From the NCBI GenBank assembly GCA_964057225.1, contig CAXKVF010000084.1, forward strand, positions 62,001-126,000: a stretch of 64,000 nt of DNA, written 5' to 3'. Positions 1-13,000 of this stretch are shown here, one piece after another. The notes below the pieces were generated by a model. That model searched no databases. It saw only the letters and a program-made list of their open reading frames with translations, and had not been told where the DNA came from. A program made the position numbers and the translations under genes. Position 1 is the stretch's first letter, and each line of letters starts with the position of its first letter. The DNA is from Auanema rhodensis (Eukaryota > Nematoda > Chromadorea > Rhabditida > Rhabditidae).

Positions 1-176
1 CATAAATTGAAGTTCACGTAAATTTCAAAGTCATGGTTACCATGAAGCAATATCAATAAAAATTTGTTTTTAGACTAATATGGACATGGGGAATCTAAAT
101 TTGAAAACCGCATCTCTTTATCTTTCACGTGAAGCAAGTTACATACCAAGTGCACATCACGTGTACATTTAATTAG
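1..176. repeat. Marker monomer subtype M (copy 1 of 6)
   Basis: This monomer carries four linked changes: p9 G, p47 G, p99 A and p136 A. The next monomer always has p4 G (catgaatt). The same composite recurs at 2113, 4929, 7217, 12321 and 14609, at gaps of 12, 16, 13, 29 and 13 monomers. It then vanishes for the rest of the window. Copies at 2113, 7217 and 14609 also carry p151 A, and 7217 and 14609 share p165 T. The subtype makes a good landmark for higher-order repeat units in the first 17 kb. Confidence 0.85.
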
Positions 177-2640
177 CATGAATTAAAGTTCACGTAAATT
201 TCAAAGTCATGGTTACCATGCACCAATATCAATAAAAATTTGTTTTTAGACTAATATGGACATGGGGAATCTAATTTTGAAAACCGCATCTCTTTATCTT
301 TCACGTGAAGCGAGTTACATACCAAGTGCACATCACGTGTACATTTAATTAGCATAAATTAAAGTTCACGTAAATTTCAAAGTCATGGTTACCATGCACC
401 AATATCAATAAAAATTTGTTTTTAGACTAATATGGACATGGGGGATCTAATTTTGAAAACCGCATCTCTTTATCTTTCACGTGAAGCGAGTTACATACCA
501 AGTGCACATCACGTGTACATTTAATTAGCATAAATTAAAGTTCACGTAAATTTCAAAGTCATGGTTACCATGAAGCAATATCAATAAAAATTTGTTTTTA
601 GACTAATATGGACATGGGGAATCTAATTTTGAAAACCGCATCTCTTTATCTTTCATGTGAAGCGAGTTACATACCAAGTGCACATCACGTGTACATTTAA
701 TTAGCATAAATTAAAGTTCACGTAAATTTCAAAGTCATGGTTACCATGCACCAATATCAATAAAAATTTGTTTTTAGACTAATATGGACATGGGGGATCT
801 AATTTTGAAAACCGCATCTCTTTATCTTTCACGTGAAGCGAGTTACATACCAAGTGCACATCACGTGTACATTTAATTAGCATAAATTAAAGTTCACGTA
901 AATTTCAAAGTCATGGTTACCATGAACCAATATCAATAAAAATTCGTTTTTAGACTAATATGGACATGGGGAATCTAATTTTGAAAACCGCATCTCTTTA
1001 TCTTTCATGTGAAGCGAGTTACATACCAAGTGCACATCACGTGTACATTTAATTAGCATAAATTAAAGTTCACGTAAATTTCAAAGTCATGGTTACCATG
1101 CACCAATATCAATAAAAATTTGTTTTTAGACTAATATGGACATGGGGGATCTAATTTTGAAAACCGCATCTCTTTATCTTTCACGTGAAGCGAGTTACAT
1201 ACCAAGTGCACATCACGTGTACATTTAATTAGCATAAATTAAAGTTCACGTAAATTTCAAAGTCATGGTTACCATGAACCAATATCAATAAAAATTCGTT
1301 TTTAGACTAATATGGACATGGGGAATCTAATTTTGAAAACCGCATCTCTTTATCTTTCATGTGAAGCGAGTTACATACCAAGTGCACATCACGTGTACAT
1401 TTAATTAGCATAAATTAAAGTTCACGTAAATTTCAAAGTCATGGTTACCATGAACCAATATCAATAAAAATTTGTTTTTAGACTAATATGGACATGGGGA
1501 ATCTAATTTTGAAAACCGCATCTCTTTATCTTTCACGTGAAGCGAGTTACATACTAAGTGCACATCACGTGTACATTTAATTAGCATAAATTAAAGTTCA
1601 CGTAAATTTCAAAGTCATGGTTACCATGAAGCAATATCAATAAAAATTTGTTTTTAGACTAATATGGACATGGGGAATCTAATTTTGAAAACCGCATCTC
1701 TTTATCTTTCACGTGAAGCGAGTTACATACCAAGTGCACATCACGTGTACATTTAATTAGCATAAATTAAAGTTCACGTAAATTTCAAAGTCATGGTTAC
1801 CATGAAGCAATATCAATAAAAATTTGTTTTTAGACTAATATGGACATGGGGAATCTAATTTTGAAAACCGCATCTCTTTATCTTTCACGTGAAGCGAGTT
1901 ACATACCAAGTGCACATCACGTGTACATTTAATTAGCATAAATTAAAGTTCACGTAAATTTCAAAGTCATGGTTACCATGAAGCAATATCAATAAAAATT
2001 TGTTTTTAGACTAATATGGACATGGGGAATCTAATTTTGAAAACCGCATCTCTTTATCTTTCACGTGAAGCGAGTTACATACCAAGTGCACATCACGTGT
2101 ACATTTAATTAGCATAAATTGAAGTTCACGTAAATTTCAAAGTCATGGTTACCATGAAGCAATATCAATAAAAATTTGTTTTTAGACTAATATGGACATG
2201 GGGAATCTAAATTTGAAAACCGCATCTCTTTATCTTTCACGTGAAGCAAGTTACATACCAAGAGCACATCACGTGTACATTTAATTAGCATGAATTAAAG
2301 TTCACGTAAATTTCAAAGTCATGGTTACCATGCACCAATATCAATAAAAATTTGTTTTTAGACTAATATGGACATGGGGAATCTAATTTTGAAAACCGCA
2401 TCTCTTTATCTTTCACGTGAAGCGAGTTACATACCAAGTGCACATCACGTGTACATTTAATTAGCATAAATTAAAGTTCACGTAAATTTCAAAGTCATGG
2501 TTACCATGCACCAATATCAATAAAAATTTGTTTTTAGACTAATATGGACATGGGGGATCTAATTTTGAAAACCGCATCTCTTTATCTTTCACGTGAAGCG
2601 AGTTACATACCAAGTGCACATCACGTGTACATTTAATTAG
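1..2640. repeat. Left segment, older relative of 4929-8799
   Basis: Fifteen monomers precede the large duplication. Their variant order from 1 onward closely parallels 4929 onward: marker monomer, catg/CACC, CACC with p92 G, AAGC with CATGTG, CACC-G, AACC with attcg, CACC-G, and so on. The copy at 4929 carries one extra monomer (6161-6336, p71 A). The parallel continues from the marker at 2113 versus 7217 up to the p102 C monomers at 3521 and 8625. This implies an earlier duplication that has since diverged by an indel of one monomer and a few substitutions. Confidence 0.75.
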
Positions 2641-3023
2641 CATAAATTAAAGTTCACGTAAATTTCAAAGTCATGGTTACCATGAAGCAATATCAATAAA
2701 AATTTGTTTTTAGACTAATATGGACATGGGGAATCTAATTTTGAAAACCGCATCTCTTTATCTTTCACGTGAAGCGAGTTACATACCAAGTGCACATCAC
2801 GTGTACATTTAATTAGCATAAATTAAAGTTCACGTAAATTTCAAAGTCATGGTTACCATTAACCAATATCAATAAAAATTTGTTTTTAGACTAATATGGA
2901 CATGGGGAATCTAATTTTGAAAACCGCATCTCTTTATCTTTCATGTGAAGCGAGTTACATACCAAGTGCACATCACGTGTACATTTAATTAGCATAAATT
3001 AAAGTTCACGTAAATTTCAAAGT

Positions 3024-3036
3024 CATGGTTACCATG
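3024..3036. repeat. Short inverted repeat CATGGT-T-ACCATG in each monomer
   Basis: A perfect 6-bp inverted repeat around a single central T, at p32-44, shown on the reference monomer. It is kept in nearly all monomers. Exceptions seen are p44 G to T or A (cattaacc, cataaagc, cataaacc), p43 T to C (cacgaacc at 9681 and 17073), p41 C to T (actatg at 49453 and 49981) and p38 T to A (39601 monomer). Short dyads are a recognised feature of many centromeric satellites. A single-base loop makes a stable hairpin unlikely, so a protein-binding dyad or chance is more plausible. Confidence 0.65.
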
Positions 3037-3048
3037 AACCAATATCAA

Positions 3049-3064
3049 TAAAAATTTGTTTTTA
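3049..3064. repeat. A5/T5 hairpin-capable tract in each monomer
   Basis: TAAAAA-TTTG-TTTTTA forms a 6-bp stem with a 4-base loop at p57-72, shown on the reference monomer. The adjoining A5T3 run followed by T5 gives two A-tracts roughly one helical turn apart, a configuration associated with DNA bending. The T5 arm is the site of the only single-base indel in the window: the four 175-bp monomers have T4. A variant with p65 A and p71 A (attagttttaag) restructures the arm in part of the 20.6-31.9 kb region. Confidence 0.6.
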
Positions 3065-3117
3065 GACTAATATGGACATGGGGAATCTAATTTTGAAAAC
3101 CGCATCTCTTTATCTTT

Positions 3118-3188
3118 CACGTGAAGCGAGTTACATACCAAGTGCACATCACGTGTACATTTAATTAGCATAAATTAAAGTTCACGTA
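3118..3188. other. Triple CACGT motif cluster, spacing 32 and 33 bp
   Basis: Shown on the reference monomer and its successor. CACGTG lies at 3118-3123 (p126), CACGTG at 3150-3155 (p158) and CACGTA at 3183-3188 (p15 of the next monomer). The starts are 32 and 33 bp apart, close to three helical turns, so the motifs would lie on about the same DNA face. The pattern recurs in nearly every monomer, which gives several hundred CACGTG sites in the window. CACGTG is the E-box/G-box core bound by bHLH and, in plants, bZIP proteins. Binding here is inference only. Local variants break the first site (CATGTG, CAAGTG, CACATG, CACGTA) or the second (TACGTG). Confidence 0.7.
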
Positions 3189-3520
3189 AATTTCAAAGTC
3201 ATGGTTACCATGAAGCAATATCAATAAAAATTTGTTTTTAGACTAATATGGACATGGGGAATCTAATTTTGAAAACCGCATCTCTTTATCTTTCACGTGA
3301 AGCGAGTTACATACCAAGTGCACATCACGTGTACATTTAATTAGCATAAATTAAAGTTCACGTAAATTTCAAAGTCATGGTTACCATGAAGCAATATCAA
3401 TAAAAATTTGTTTTTAGACTAATATGGACATGGGGAATCTAATTTTGAAAACCGCATCTCTTTATCTTTCACGTGAAGCGAGTTACATACCAAGTGCACA
3501 TCACGTGTACATTTAATTAG

Positions 3521-4928
3521 CATAAATTAAAGTTCACGTAAATTTCAAAGTCATGGTTACCATGAAGCAATATCAATAAAAATTTGTTTTTAGACTAATA
3601 TGGACATGGGGAATCTAATTTCGAAAACCGCATCTCTTTATCTTTCACGTGAAGCGAGTTACATACCAAGTGCACATCACGTGTACATTTAATTAGCATA
3701 AATTAAAGTTCACGTAAATTTCAAAGTCATGGTTACCATGAAGCAATATCAATAAAAATTTGTTTTTAGACTAATATGGACATGGGGAATCTAATTTTGA
3801 AAACCGCATCTCTTTATCTTTCACGTGAAGCGAGTTACATACCAAGTGCACATCACGTGTACATTTAATTAGCATAAATTAAAGTTCACGTAAATTTCAA
3901 AGTCATGGTTACCATGAAGCAATATCAATAAAAATTTGTTTTTAGACTAATATGGACATGGGGAATCTAATTTTGAAAACCGCATCTCTTTATCTTTCAC
4001 GTGAAGCGAGTTACATACCAAGTGCACATCACGTGTACATTTAATTAGCATAAATTAAAGTTCACGTAAATTTCAAAGTCATGGTTACCATGAAGCAATA
4101 TCAATAAAAATTTGTTTTTAGACTAATATGGACATGGGGAATCTAATTTCGAAAACCGCATCTCTTTATCTTTCACGTGAAGCGAGTTACATACCAAGTG
4201 CACATCACGTGTACATTTAATTAGCATAAATTAAAGTTCACGTAAATTTCAAAGTCATGGTTACCATGAACCAATATCAATAAAAATTTGTTTTTAGACT
4301 AATATGGACATGGGGAATCTAATTTTGAAAACCGCATCTCTTTATCTTTCACGTGAAGCGAGTTACATACCAAGTGCACATCACGTGTACATTTAATTAG
4401 CATAAATTAAAGTTCACGTAAATTTCAAAGTCATGGTTACCATGAAGCAATATCAATAAAAATTTGTTTTTAGACTAATATGGACATGGGGAATCTAATT
4501 TTGAAAACCGCATCTCTTTATCTTTCACGTGAAGCGAGTTACATACCAAGTGCACATCACGTGTACATTTAATTAGCATAAATTAAAGTTCACGTAAATT
4601 TCAAAGTCATGGTTACCATGAAGCAATATCAATAAAAATTTGTTTTTAGACTAATATGGACATGGGGAATCTAATTTCGAAAACCGCATCTCTTTATCTT
4701 TCACGTGAAGCGAGTTACATACCAAGTGCACATCACGTGTACATTTAATTAGCATAAATTAAAGTTCACGTAAATTTCAAAGTCATGGTTACCATGAACC
4801 ATTATCAATAAAAATTTGTTTTTAGACTAATATGGACATGGGGAATCTAATTTTGAAAACCGCATCTTTTTATCTTTCACGTGAAGCGAGTTACATACCA
4901 AGTGCACATCACGTGTACATTTAATTAG
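3521..4928. repeat. AAGC-rich 3-monomer repeat with p102 C
   Basis: Monomers with p102 T to C (aatttcg) fall at 3521, 4049 and 4577, exactly three monomers apart. Most of the monomers here are AAGC, giving a 528-bp higher-order repeat. The same trio appears at 10913, 11441 and 11969 in copy 2 of the large duplication. Single relatives lie at 8625 and 16017. The change creates a CpG rather than removing one. Confidence 0.75.
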
Positions 4929-7900
4929 CATAAATTGAAGTTCACGTAAATTTCAAAGTCATGGTTACCATGAAGCAATATCAATAAAAATTTGTTTTTA
5001 GACTAATATGGACATGGGGAATCTAAATTTGAAAACCGCATCTCTTTATCTTTCACGTGAAGCAAGTTACATACCAAGTGCACATCACGTGTACATTTAA
5101 TTAGCATGAATTAAAGTTCACGTAAATTTCAAAGTCATGGTTACCATGCACCAATATCAATAAAAATTTGTTTTTAGACTAATATGGACATGGGGAATCT
5201 AATTTTGAAAACCGCATCTCTTTATCTTTCACGTGAAGCGAGTTACATACCAAGTGCACATCACGTGTACATTTAATTAGCATAAATTAAAGTTCACGTA
5301 AATTTCAAAGTCATGGTTACCATGCACCAATATCAATAAAAATTTGTTTTTAGACTAATATGGACATGGGGGATCTAATTTTGAAAACCGCATCTCTTTA
5401 TCTTTCACGTGAAGCGAGTTACATACCAAGTGCACATCACGTGTACATTTAATTAGCATAAATTAAAGTTCACGTAAATTTCAAAGTCATGGTTACCATG
5501 AAGCAATATCAATAAAAATTTGTTTTTAGACTAATATGGACATGGGGAATCTAATTTTGAAAACCGCATCTCTTTATCTTTCATGTGAAGCGAGTTACAT
5601 ACCAAGTGCACATCACGTGTACATTTAATTAGCATAAATTAAAGTTCACGTAAATTTCAAAGTCATGGTTACCATGCACCAATATCAATAAAAATTTGTT
5701 TTTAGACTAATATGGACATGGGGGATCTAATTTTGAAAACCGCATCTCTTTATCTTTCACGTGAAGCGAGTTACATACCAAGTGCACATCACGTGTACAT
5801 TTAATTAGCATAAATTAAAGTTCACGTAAATTTCAAAGTCATGGTTACCATGAACCAATATCAATAAAAATTCGTTTTTAGACTAATATGGACATGGGGA
5901 ATCTAATTTTGAAAACCGCATCTCTTTATCTTTCATGTGAAGCGAGTTACATACCAAGTGCACATCACGTGTACATTTAATTAGCATAAATTAAAGTTCA
6001 CGTAAATTTCAAAGTCATGGTTACCATGCACCAATATCAATAAAAATTTGTTTTTAGACTAATATGGACATGGGGGATCTAATTTTGAAAACCGCATCTC
6101 TTTATCTTTCACGTGAAGCGAGTTACATACCAAGTGCACATCACGTGTACATTTAATTAGCATAAATTAAAGTTCACGTAAATTTCAAAGTCATGGTTAC
6201 CATGAAGCAATATCAATAAAAATTTGTTTTAAGACTAATATGGACATGGGGAATCTAATTTTGAAAACCGCATCTCTTTATCTTTCACGTGAAGCGAGTT
6301 ACATACCAAGTGCACATCACGTGTACATTTAATTAGCATAAATTAAAGTTCACGTAAATTTCAAAGTCATGGTTACCATGAACCAATATCAATAAAAATT
6401 CGTTTTTAGACTAATATGGACATGGGGAATCTAATTTTGAAAACCGCATCTCTTTATCTTTCATGTGAAGCGAGTTACATACCAAGTGCACATCACGTGT
6501 ACATTTAATTAGCATAAATTAAAGTTCACGTAAATTTCAAAGTCATGGTTACCATGAACCAATATCAATAAAAATTTGTTTTTAGACTAATATGGACATG
6601 GGGAATCTAATTTTGAAAACCGCATCTCTTTATCTTTCACGTGAAGCGAGTTACATACTAAGTGCACATCACGTGTACATTTAATTAGCATAAATTAAAG
6701 TTCACGTAAATTTCAAAGTCATGGTTACCATGAAGCAATATCAATAAAAATTTGTTTTTAGACTAATATGGACATGGGGAATCTAATTTTGAAAACCGCA
6801 TCTCTTTATCTTTCACGTGAAGCGAGTTACATACCAAGTGCACATCACGTGTACATTTAATTAGCATAAATTAAAGTTCACGTAAATTTCAAAGTCATGG
6901 TTACCATGAAGCAATATCAATAAAAATTTGTTTTTAGACTAATATGGACATGGGGAATCTAATTTTGAAAACCGCATCTCTTTATCTTTCACGTGAAGCG
7001 AGTTACATACCAAGTGCACATCACGTGTACATTTAATTAGCATAAATTAAAGTTCACGTAAATTTCAAAGTCATGGTTACCATGAAGCAATATCAATAAA
7101 AATTTGTTTTTAGACTAATATGGACATGGGGAATCTAATTTTGAAAACCGCATCTCTTTATCTTTCACGTGAAGCGAGTTACATACCAAGTGCACATCAC
7201 GTGTACATTTAATTAGCATAAATTGAAGTTCACGTAAATTTCAAAGTCATGGTTACCATGAAGCAATATCAATAAAAATTTGTTTTTAGACTAATATGGA
7301 CATGGGGAATCTAAATTTGAAAACCGCATCTCTTTATCTTTCACGTGAAGCAAGTTACATACCAAGAGCACATCACGTGTTCATTTAATTAGCATGAATT
7401 AAAGTTCACGTAAATTTCAAAGTCATGGTTACCATGCACCAATATCAATAAAAATTTGTTTTTAGACTAATATGGACATGGGGAATCTAATTTTGAAAAC
7501 CGCATCTCTTTATCTTTCACGTGAAGCGAGTTACATACCAAGTGCACATCACGTGTACATTTAATTAGCATAAATTAAAGTTCACGTAAATTTCAAAGTC
7601 ATGGTTACCATGCACCAATATCAATAAAAATTTGTTTTTAGACTAATATGGACATGGGGGATCTAATTTTGAAAACCGCATCTCTTTATCTTTCACGTGA
7701 AGCGAGTTACATACCAAGTGCACATCACGTGTACATTTAATTAGCATAAATTAAAGTTCACGTAAATTTCAAAGTCATGGTTACCATGAAGCAATATCAA
7801 TAAAAATTTGTTTTTAGACTAATATGGACATGGGGAATCTAATTTTGAAAACCGCATCTCTTTATCTTTCACGTGAAGCGAGTTACATACCAAGTGCACA

Positions 7901-10032
7901 TCACGTGTACATTTAATTAGCATAAATTAAAGTTCACGTAAATTTCAAAGTCATGGTTACCATTAACCAATATCAATAAAAATTTGTTTTTAGACTAATA
8001 TGGACATGGGGAATCTAATTTTGAAAACCGCATCTCTTTATCTTTCATGTGAAGCGAGTTACATACCAAGTGCACATCACGTGTACATTTAATTAGCATA
8101 AATTAAAGTTCACGTAAATTTCAAAGTCATGGTTACCATGAACCAATATCAATAAAAATTTGTTTTTAGACTAATATGGACATGGGGAATCTAATTTTGA
8201 AAACCGCATCTCTTTATCTTTCACGTGAAGCGAGTTACATACCAAGTGCACATCACGTGTACATTTAATTAGCATAAATTAAAGTTCACGTAAATTTCAA
8301 AGTCATGGTTACCATGAAGCAATATCAATAAAAATTTGTTTTTAGACTAATATGGACATGGGGAATCTAATTTTGAAAACCGCATCTCTTTATCTTTCAC
8401 GTGAAGCGAGTTACATACCAAGTGCACATCACGTGTACATTTAATTAGCATAAATTAAAGTTCACGTAAATTTCAAAGTCATGGTTACCATGAAGCAATA
8501 TCAATAAAAATTTGTTTTTAGACTAATATGGACATGGGGAATCTAATTTTGAAAACCGCATCTCTTTATCTTTCACGTGAAGCGAGTTACATACCAAGTG
8601 CACATCACGTGTACATTTAATTAGCATAAATTAAAGTTCACGTAAATTTCAAAGTCATGGTTACCATGAAGCAATATCAATAAAAATTTGTTTTTAGACT
8701 AATATGGACATGGGGAATCTAATTTCGAAAACCGCATCTCTTTATCTTTCACGTGAAGCGAGTTACATACCAAGTGCACATCACGTGTACATTTAATTAG
8801 CATAAATTAAAGTTCACGTAAATTTCAAAGTCATGGTTACCATGAACCAATATCAATAAAAATTTGTTTTTAGACTAATATGGACATGGGGAATCTAATT
8901 TTGAAAACCGCATCTCTTTATCTTTCACGTGAAGCGAGTTACATACCAAGTGCACATCACGTGTACATTTAATTAGCATAAATTAAAGTTCACGTAAATT
9001 TCAAAGTCATGGTTACCATGCACCAATATCAATAAAAATTTGTTTTTAGACTAATATGGACATGGGGAATCTAATTTTGAAAACCGCATCTCTTTATCTT
9101 TCACGTGAAGCGAGTTACATACCAAGTGCACATCACGTGTACATTTAATTAGCATAAATTAAAGTTCACGTAAATTTCAAAGTCATGGTTACCATGCACC
9201 AATATCAATAAAAATTTGTTTTTAGACTAATATGGACATGGGGAATCTAATTTTGAAAACCGCATCTCTTTATCTTTCACGTGAAGCGAGTTACATACCA
9301 AGTGCACATCACGTGAACATTTAATTAGCATAAATTAAAGTTCACGTAAATTTCAAAGTCATGGTTACCATGAACCAATATCAATAAAAATTTGTTTTTA
9401 GACTAATATGGACATGGGGAATCTAATTTTGAAAACCGCATCTCTTTATCTTTCACGTGAAGCGAGTTACATACCAAGTGCACATCACGTGTACATTTAA
9501 TTAGCATAAATTAAAGTTCACGTAAATTTCAAAGTCATGGTTACCATGAAGCAATATCAATAAAAATTTGTTTTTAGACTAATATGGACATGGGGAATCT
9601 AATTTTGAAAACCGCATCTCTTTATCTTTCACGTGAAGCGAGTTACATACCAAGTGCACATCACGTGTACATTTAATTAGCATAAATTAAAGTTCACGTA
9701 AATTTCAAAGTCATGGTTACCACGAACCAATATCAATAAAAATTTGTTTTTAGACTAATATGGACATGGGGAATCTAATTTTGAAAACCGCATCTCTTTA
9801 TCTTTCACGTGAAGCGAGTTACATACCAAGTGCACATCACGTGTACATTTAATTAGCATAAATTAAAGTTCACGTAAAATTCAAAGTCATGGTTACCATG
9901 CACCAATATCAATAAAAATTTGTTTTTAGACTAATATGGACATGGGGAATCTAATTTTGAAAACCGCATCTCTTTATCTTTCACGTGAAGCGAGTTACAT
10001 ACCAAGTGCACATCACGTGTACATTTAATTAG

Positions 10033-13000
10033 CATAAATTAAAGTTCACGTAAATTTCAAAGTCATGGTTACCATGAAGCAATATCAATAAAAATTTGTT
10101 TTTAGACTAATATGGACATGGGGAATCTAATTTTGAAAACCGCATCTCTTTATCTTTCACGTGAAGCGAGTTACATACCAAGTGCACATCACGTGTACAT
10201 TTAATTAGCATAAATTAAAGTTCACGTAAATTTCAAAGTCATGGTTACCATTAACCAATATCAATAAAAATTTGTTTTTAGACTAATATGGACATGGGGA
10301 ATCTAATTTTGAAAACCGCATCTCTTTATCTTTCATGTGAAGCGAGTTACATACCAAGTGCACATCACGTGTACATTTAATTAGCATAAATTAAAGTTCA
10401 CGTAAATTTCAAAGTCATGGTTACCATGAACCAATATCAATAAAAATTTGTTTTTAGACTAATATGGACATGGGGAATCTAATTTTGAAAACCGCATCTC
10501 TTTATCTTTCACGTGAAGCGAGTTACATACCAAGTGCACATCACGTGTACATTTAATTAGCATAAATTAAAGTTCACGTAAATTTCAAAGTCATGGTTAC
10601 CATGAAGCAATATCAATAAAAATTTGTTTTTAGACTAATATGGACATGGGGAATCTAATTTTGAAAACCGCATCTCTTTATCTTTCACGTGAAGCGAGTT
10701 ACATACCAAGTGCACATCACGTGTACATTTAATTAGCATAAATTAAAGTTCACGTAAATTTCAAAGTCATGGTTACCATGAAGCAATATCAATAAAAATT
10801 TGTTTTTAGACTAATATGGACATGGGGAATCTAATTTTGAAAACCGCATCTCTTTATCTTTCACGTGAAGCGAGTTACATACCAAGTGCACATCACGTGT
10901 ACATTTAATTAGCATAAATTAAAGTTCACGTAAATTTCAAAGTCATGGTTACCATGAAGCAATATCAATAAAAATTTGTTTTTAGACTAATATGGACATG
11001 GGGAATCTAATTTCGAAAACCGCATCTCTTTATCTTTCACGTGAAGCGAGTTACATACCAAGTGCACATCACGTGTACATTTAATTAGCATAAATTAAAG
11101 TTCACGTAAATTTCAAAGTCATGGTTACCATGAAGCAATATCAATAAAAATTTGTTTTTAGACTAATATGGACATGGGGAATCTAATTTTGAAAACCGCA
11201 TCTCTTTATCTTTCACGTGAAGCGAGTTACATACCAAGTGCACATCACGTGTACATTTAATTAGCATAAATTAAAGTTCACGTAAATTTCAAAGTCATGG
11301 TTACCATGAAGCAATATCAATAAAAATTTGTTTTTAGACTAATATGGACATGGGGAATCTAATTTTGAAAACCGCATCTCTTTATCTTTCACGTGAAGCG
11401 AGTTACATACCAAGTGCACATCACGTGTACATTTAATTAGCATAAATTAAAGTTCACGTAAATTTCAAAGTCATGGTTACCATGAAGCAATATCAATAAA
11501 AATTTGTTTTTAGACTAATATGGACATGGGGAATCTAATTTCGAAAACCGCATCTCTTTATCTTTCACGTGAAGCGAGTTACATACCAAGTGCACATCAC
11601 GTGTACATTTAATTAGCATAAATTAAAGTTCACGTAAATTTCAAAGTCATGGTTACCATGAACCAATATCAATAAAAATTTGTTTTTAGACTAATATGGA
11701 CATGGGGAATCTAATTTTGAAAACCGCATCTCTTTATCTTTCACGTGAAGCGAGTTACATACCAAGTGCACATCACGTGTACATTTAATTAGCATAAATT
11801 AAAGTTCACGTAAATTTCAAAGTCATGGTTACCATGAAGCAATATCAATAAAAATTTGTTTTTAGACTAATATGGACATGGGGAATCTAATTTTGAAAAC
11901 CGCATCTCTTTATCTTTCACGTGAAGCGAGTTACATACCAAGTGCACATCACGTGTACATTTAATTAGCATAAATTAAAGTTCACGTAAATTTCAAAGTC
12001 ATGGTTACCATGAAGCAATATCAATAAAAATTTGTTTTTAGACTAATATGGACATGGGGAATCTAATTTCGAAAACCGCATCTCTTTATCTTTCACGTGA
12101 AGCGAGTTACATACCAAGTGCACATCACGTGTACATTTAATTAGCATAAATTAAAGTTCACGTAAATTTCAAAGTCATGGTTACCATGAACCATTATCAA
12201 TAAAAATTTGTTTTTAGACTAATATGGACATGGGGAATCTAATTTTGAAAACCGCATCTTTTTATCTTTCACGTGAAGCGAGTTACATACCAAGTGCACA
12301 TCACGTGTACATTTAATTAGCATAAATTGAAGTTCACGTAAATTTCAAAGTCATGGTTACCATGAAGCAATATCAATAAAAATTTGTTTTTAGACTAATA
12401 TGGACATGGGGAATCTAAATTTGAAAACCGCATCTCTTTATCTTTCACGTGAAGCAAGTTACATACCAAGTGCACATCACGTGTACATTTAATTAGCATG
12501 AATTAAAGTTCACGTAAATTTCAAAGTCATGGTTACCATGCACCAATATCAATAAAAATTTGTTTTTAGACTAATATGGACATGGGGAATCTAATTTTGA
12601 AAACCGCATCTCTTTATCTTTCACGTGAAGCGAGTTACATACCAAGTGCACATCACGTGTACATTTAATTAGCATAAATTAAAGTTCACGTAAATTTCAA
12701 AGTCATGGTTACCATGCACCAATATCAATAAAAATTTGTTTTTAGACTAATATGGACATGGGGGATCTAATTTTGAAAACCGCATCTCTTTATCTTTCAC
12801 GTGAAGCGAGTTACATACCAAGTGCACATCACGTGTACATTTAATTAGCATAAATTAAAGTTCACGTAAATTTCAAAGTCATGGTTACCATGAAGCAATA
12901 TCAATAAAAATTTGTTTTTAGACTAATATGGACATGGGGAATCTAATTTTGAAAACCGCATCTCTTTATCTTTCATGTGAAGCGAGTTACATACCAAGTG

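Larger units (their letters stand above)
2993..3168. repeat. Reference satellite monomer (matches consensus)
   Basis: This copy matches the consensus I derived and serves as the coordinate key (p1 = 2993). Landmarks in order: CACGTA at p15-20; AAATTT at p20-25; the dyad CATGGT-T-ACCATG at p32-44, containing a BstEII site GGTTACC; the variable AACC tetrad at p45-48; the A5/T5 hairpin at p57-72; the G-run GGGG at p88-91; the odd palindrome TTTT-G-AAAA at p99-107; TTCACGTGAA at p124-133; GTGCAC at p150-155; ATCACGTG at p156-163; and TGTACA at p162-167. Five CpGs are present, at p17, p109, p128, p135 and p160. No coding potential is visible: 176 is not a multiple of 3, so reading frames shift at every monomer and soon meet stops. 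Confidence 0.9.
2641..10032. repeat. 42-monomer higher-order unit, copy 1 (7,392 bp)
   Basis: Every variant I tracked in these 42 monomers is repeated in the same order 7,392 bp downstream. Private landmarks shared with copy 2 are: CACCATTA-type p50 T with p116 T at 4753; p71 A at 6161; p165 T at 7217; cattaacc at 7921; p165-adjacent gtgaacat at 9153; cacgaacc at 9681; and p23 A at 9857. The first differences outside the match are at 2556 (g, versus a at 9948) on the left and 10079 (g, versus c at 17471) on the right. The exchange point lies within that overlap. I noticed no internal mismatch but did not compare every base by machine. Confidence 0.88.

Noticed and set aside
3047-3052. AATAAA as polyadenylation signal
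   Set aside because: It recurs in every monomer as part of an AT-rich run with no transcription unit around it.
3118-3155. CACGTG sites as gene promoters or plant light/ABA-responsive elements
   Set aside because: There are no downstream genes anywhere in the window. The motifs are better treated as structural parts of the satellite.
3620-3640. CENP-B box candidate in p102 C monomers (TTCG followed by AAAACCG)
   Set aside because: The box requires TTCG, four bases, A, two bases, CGGG. Here the A position is C and there is no CGGG, so it does not match. The p102 C state is also rare (3521, 4049, 4577, 8625, 10913, 11441, 11969, 16017).
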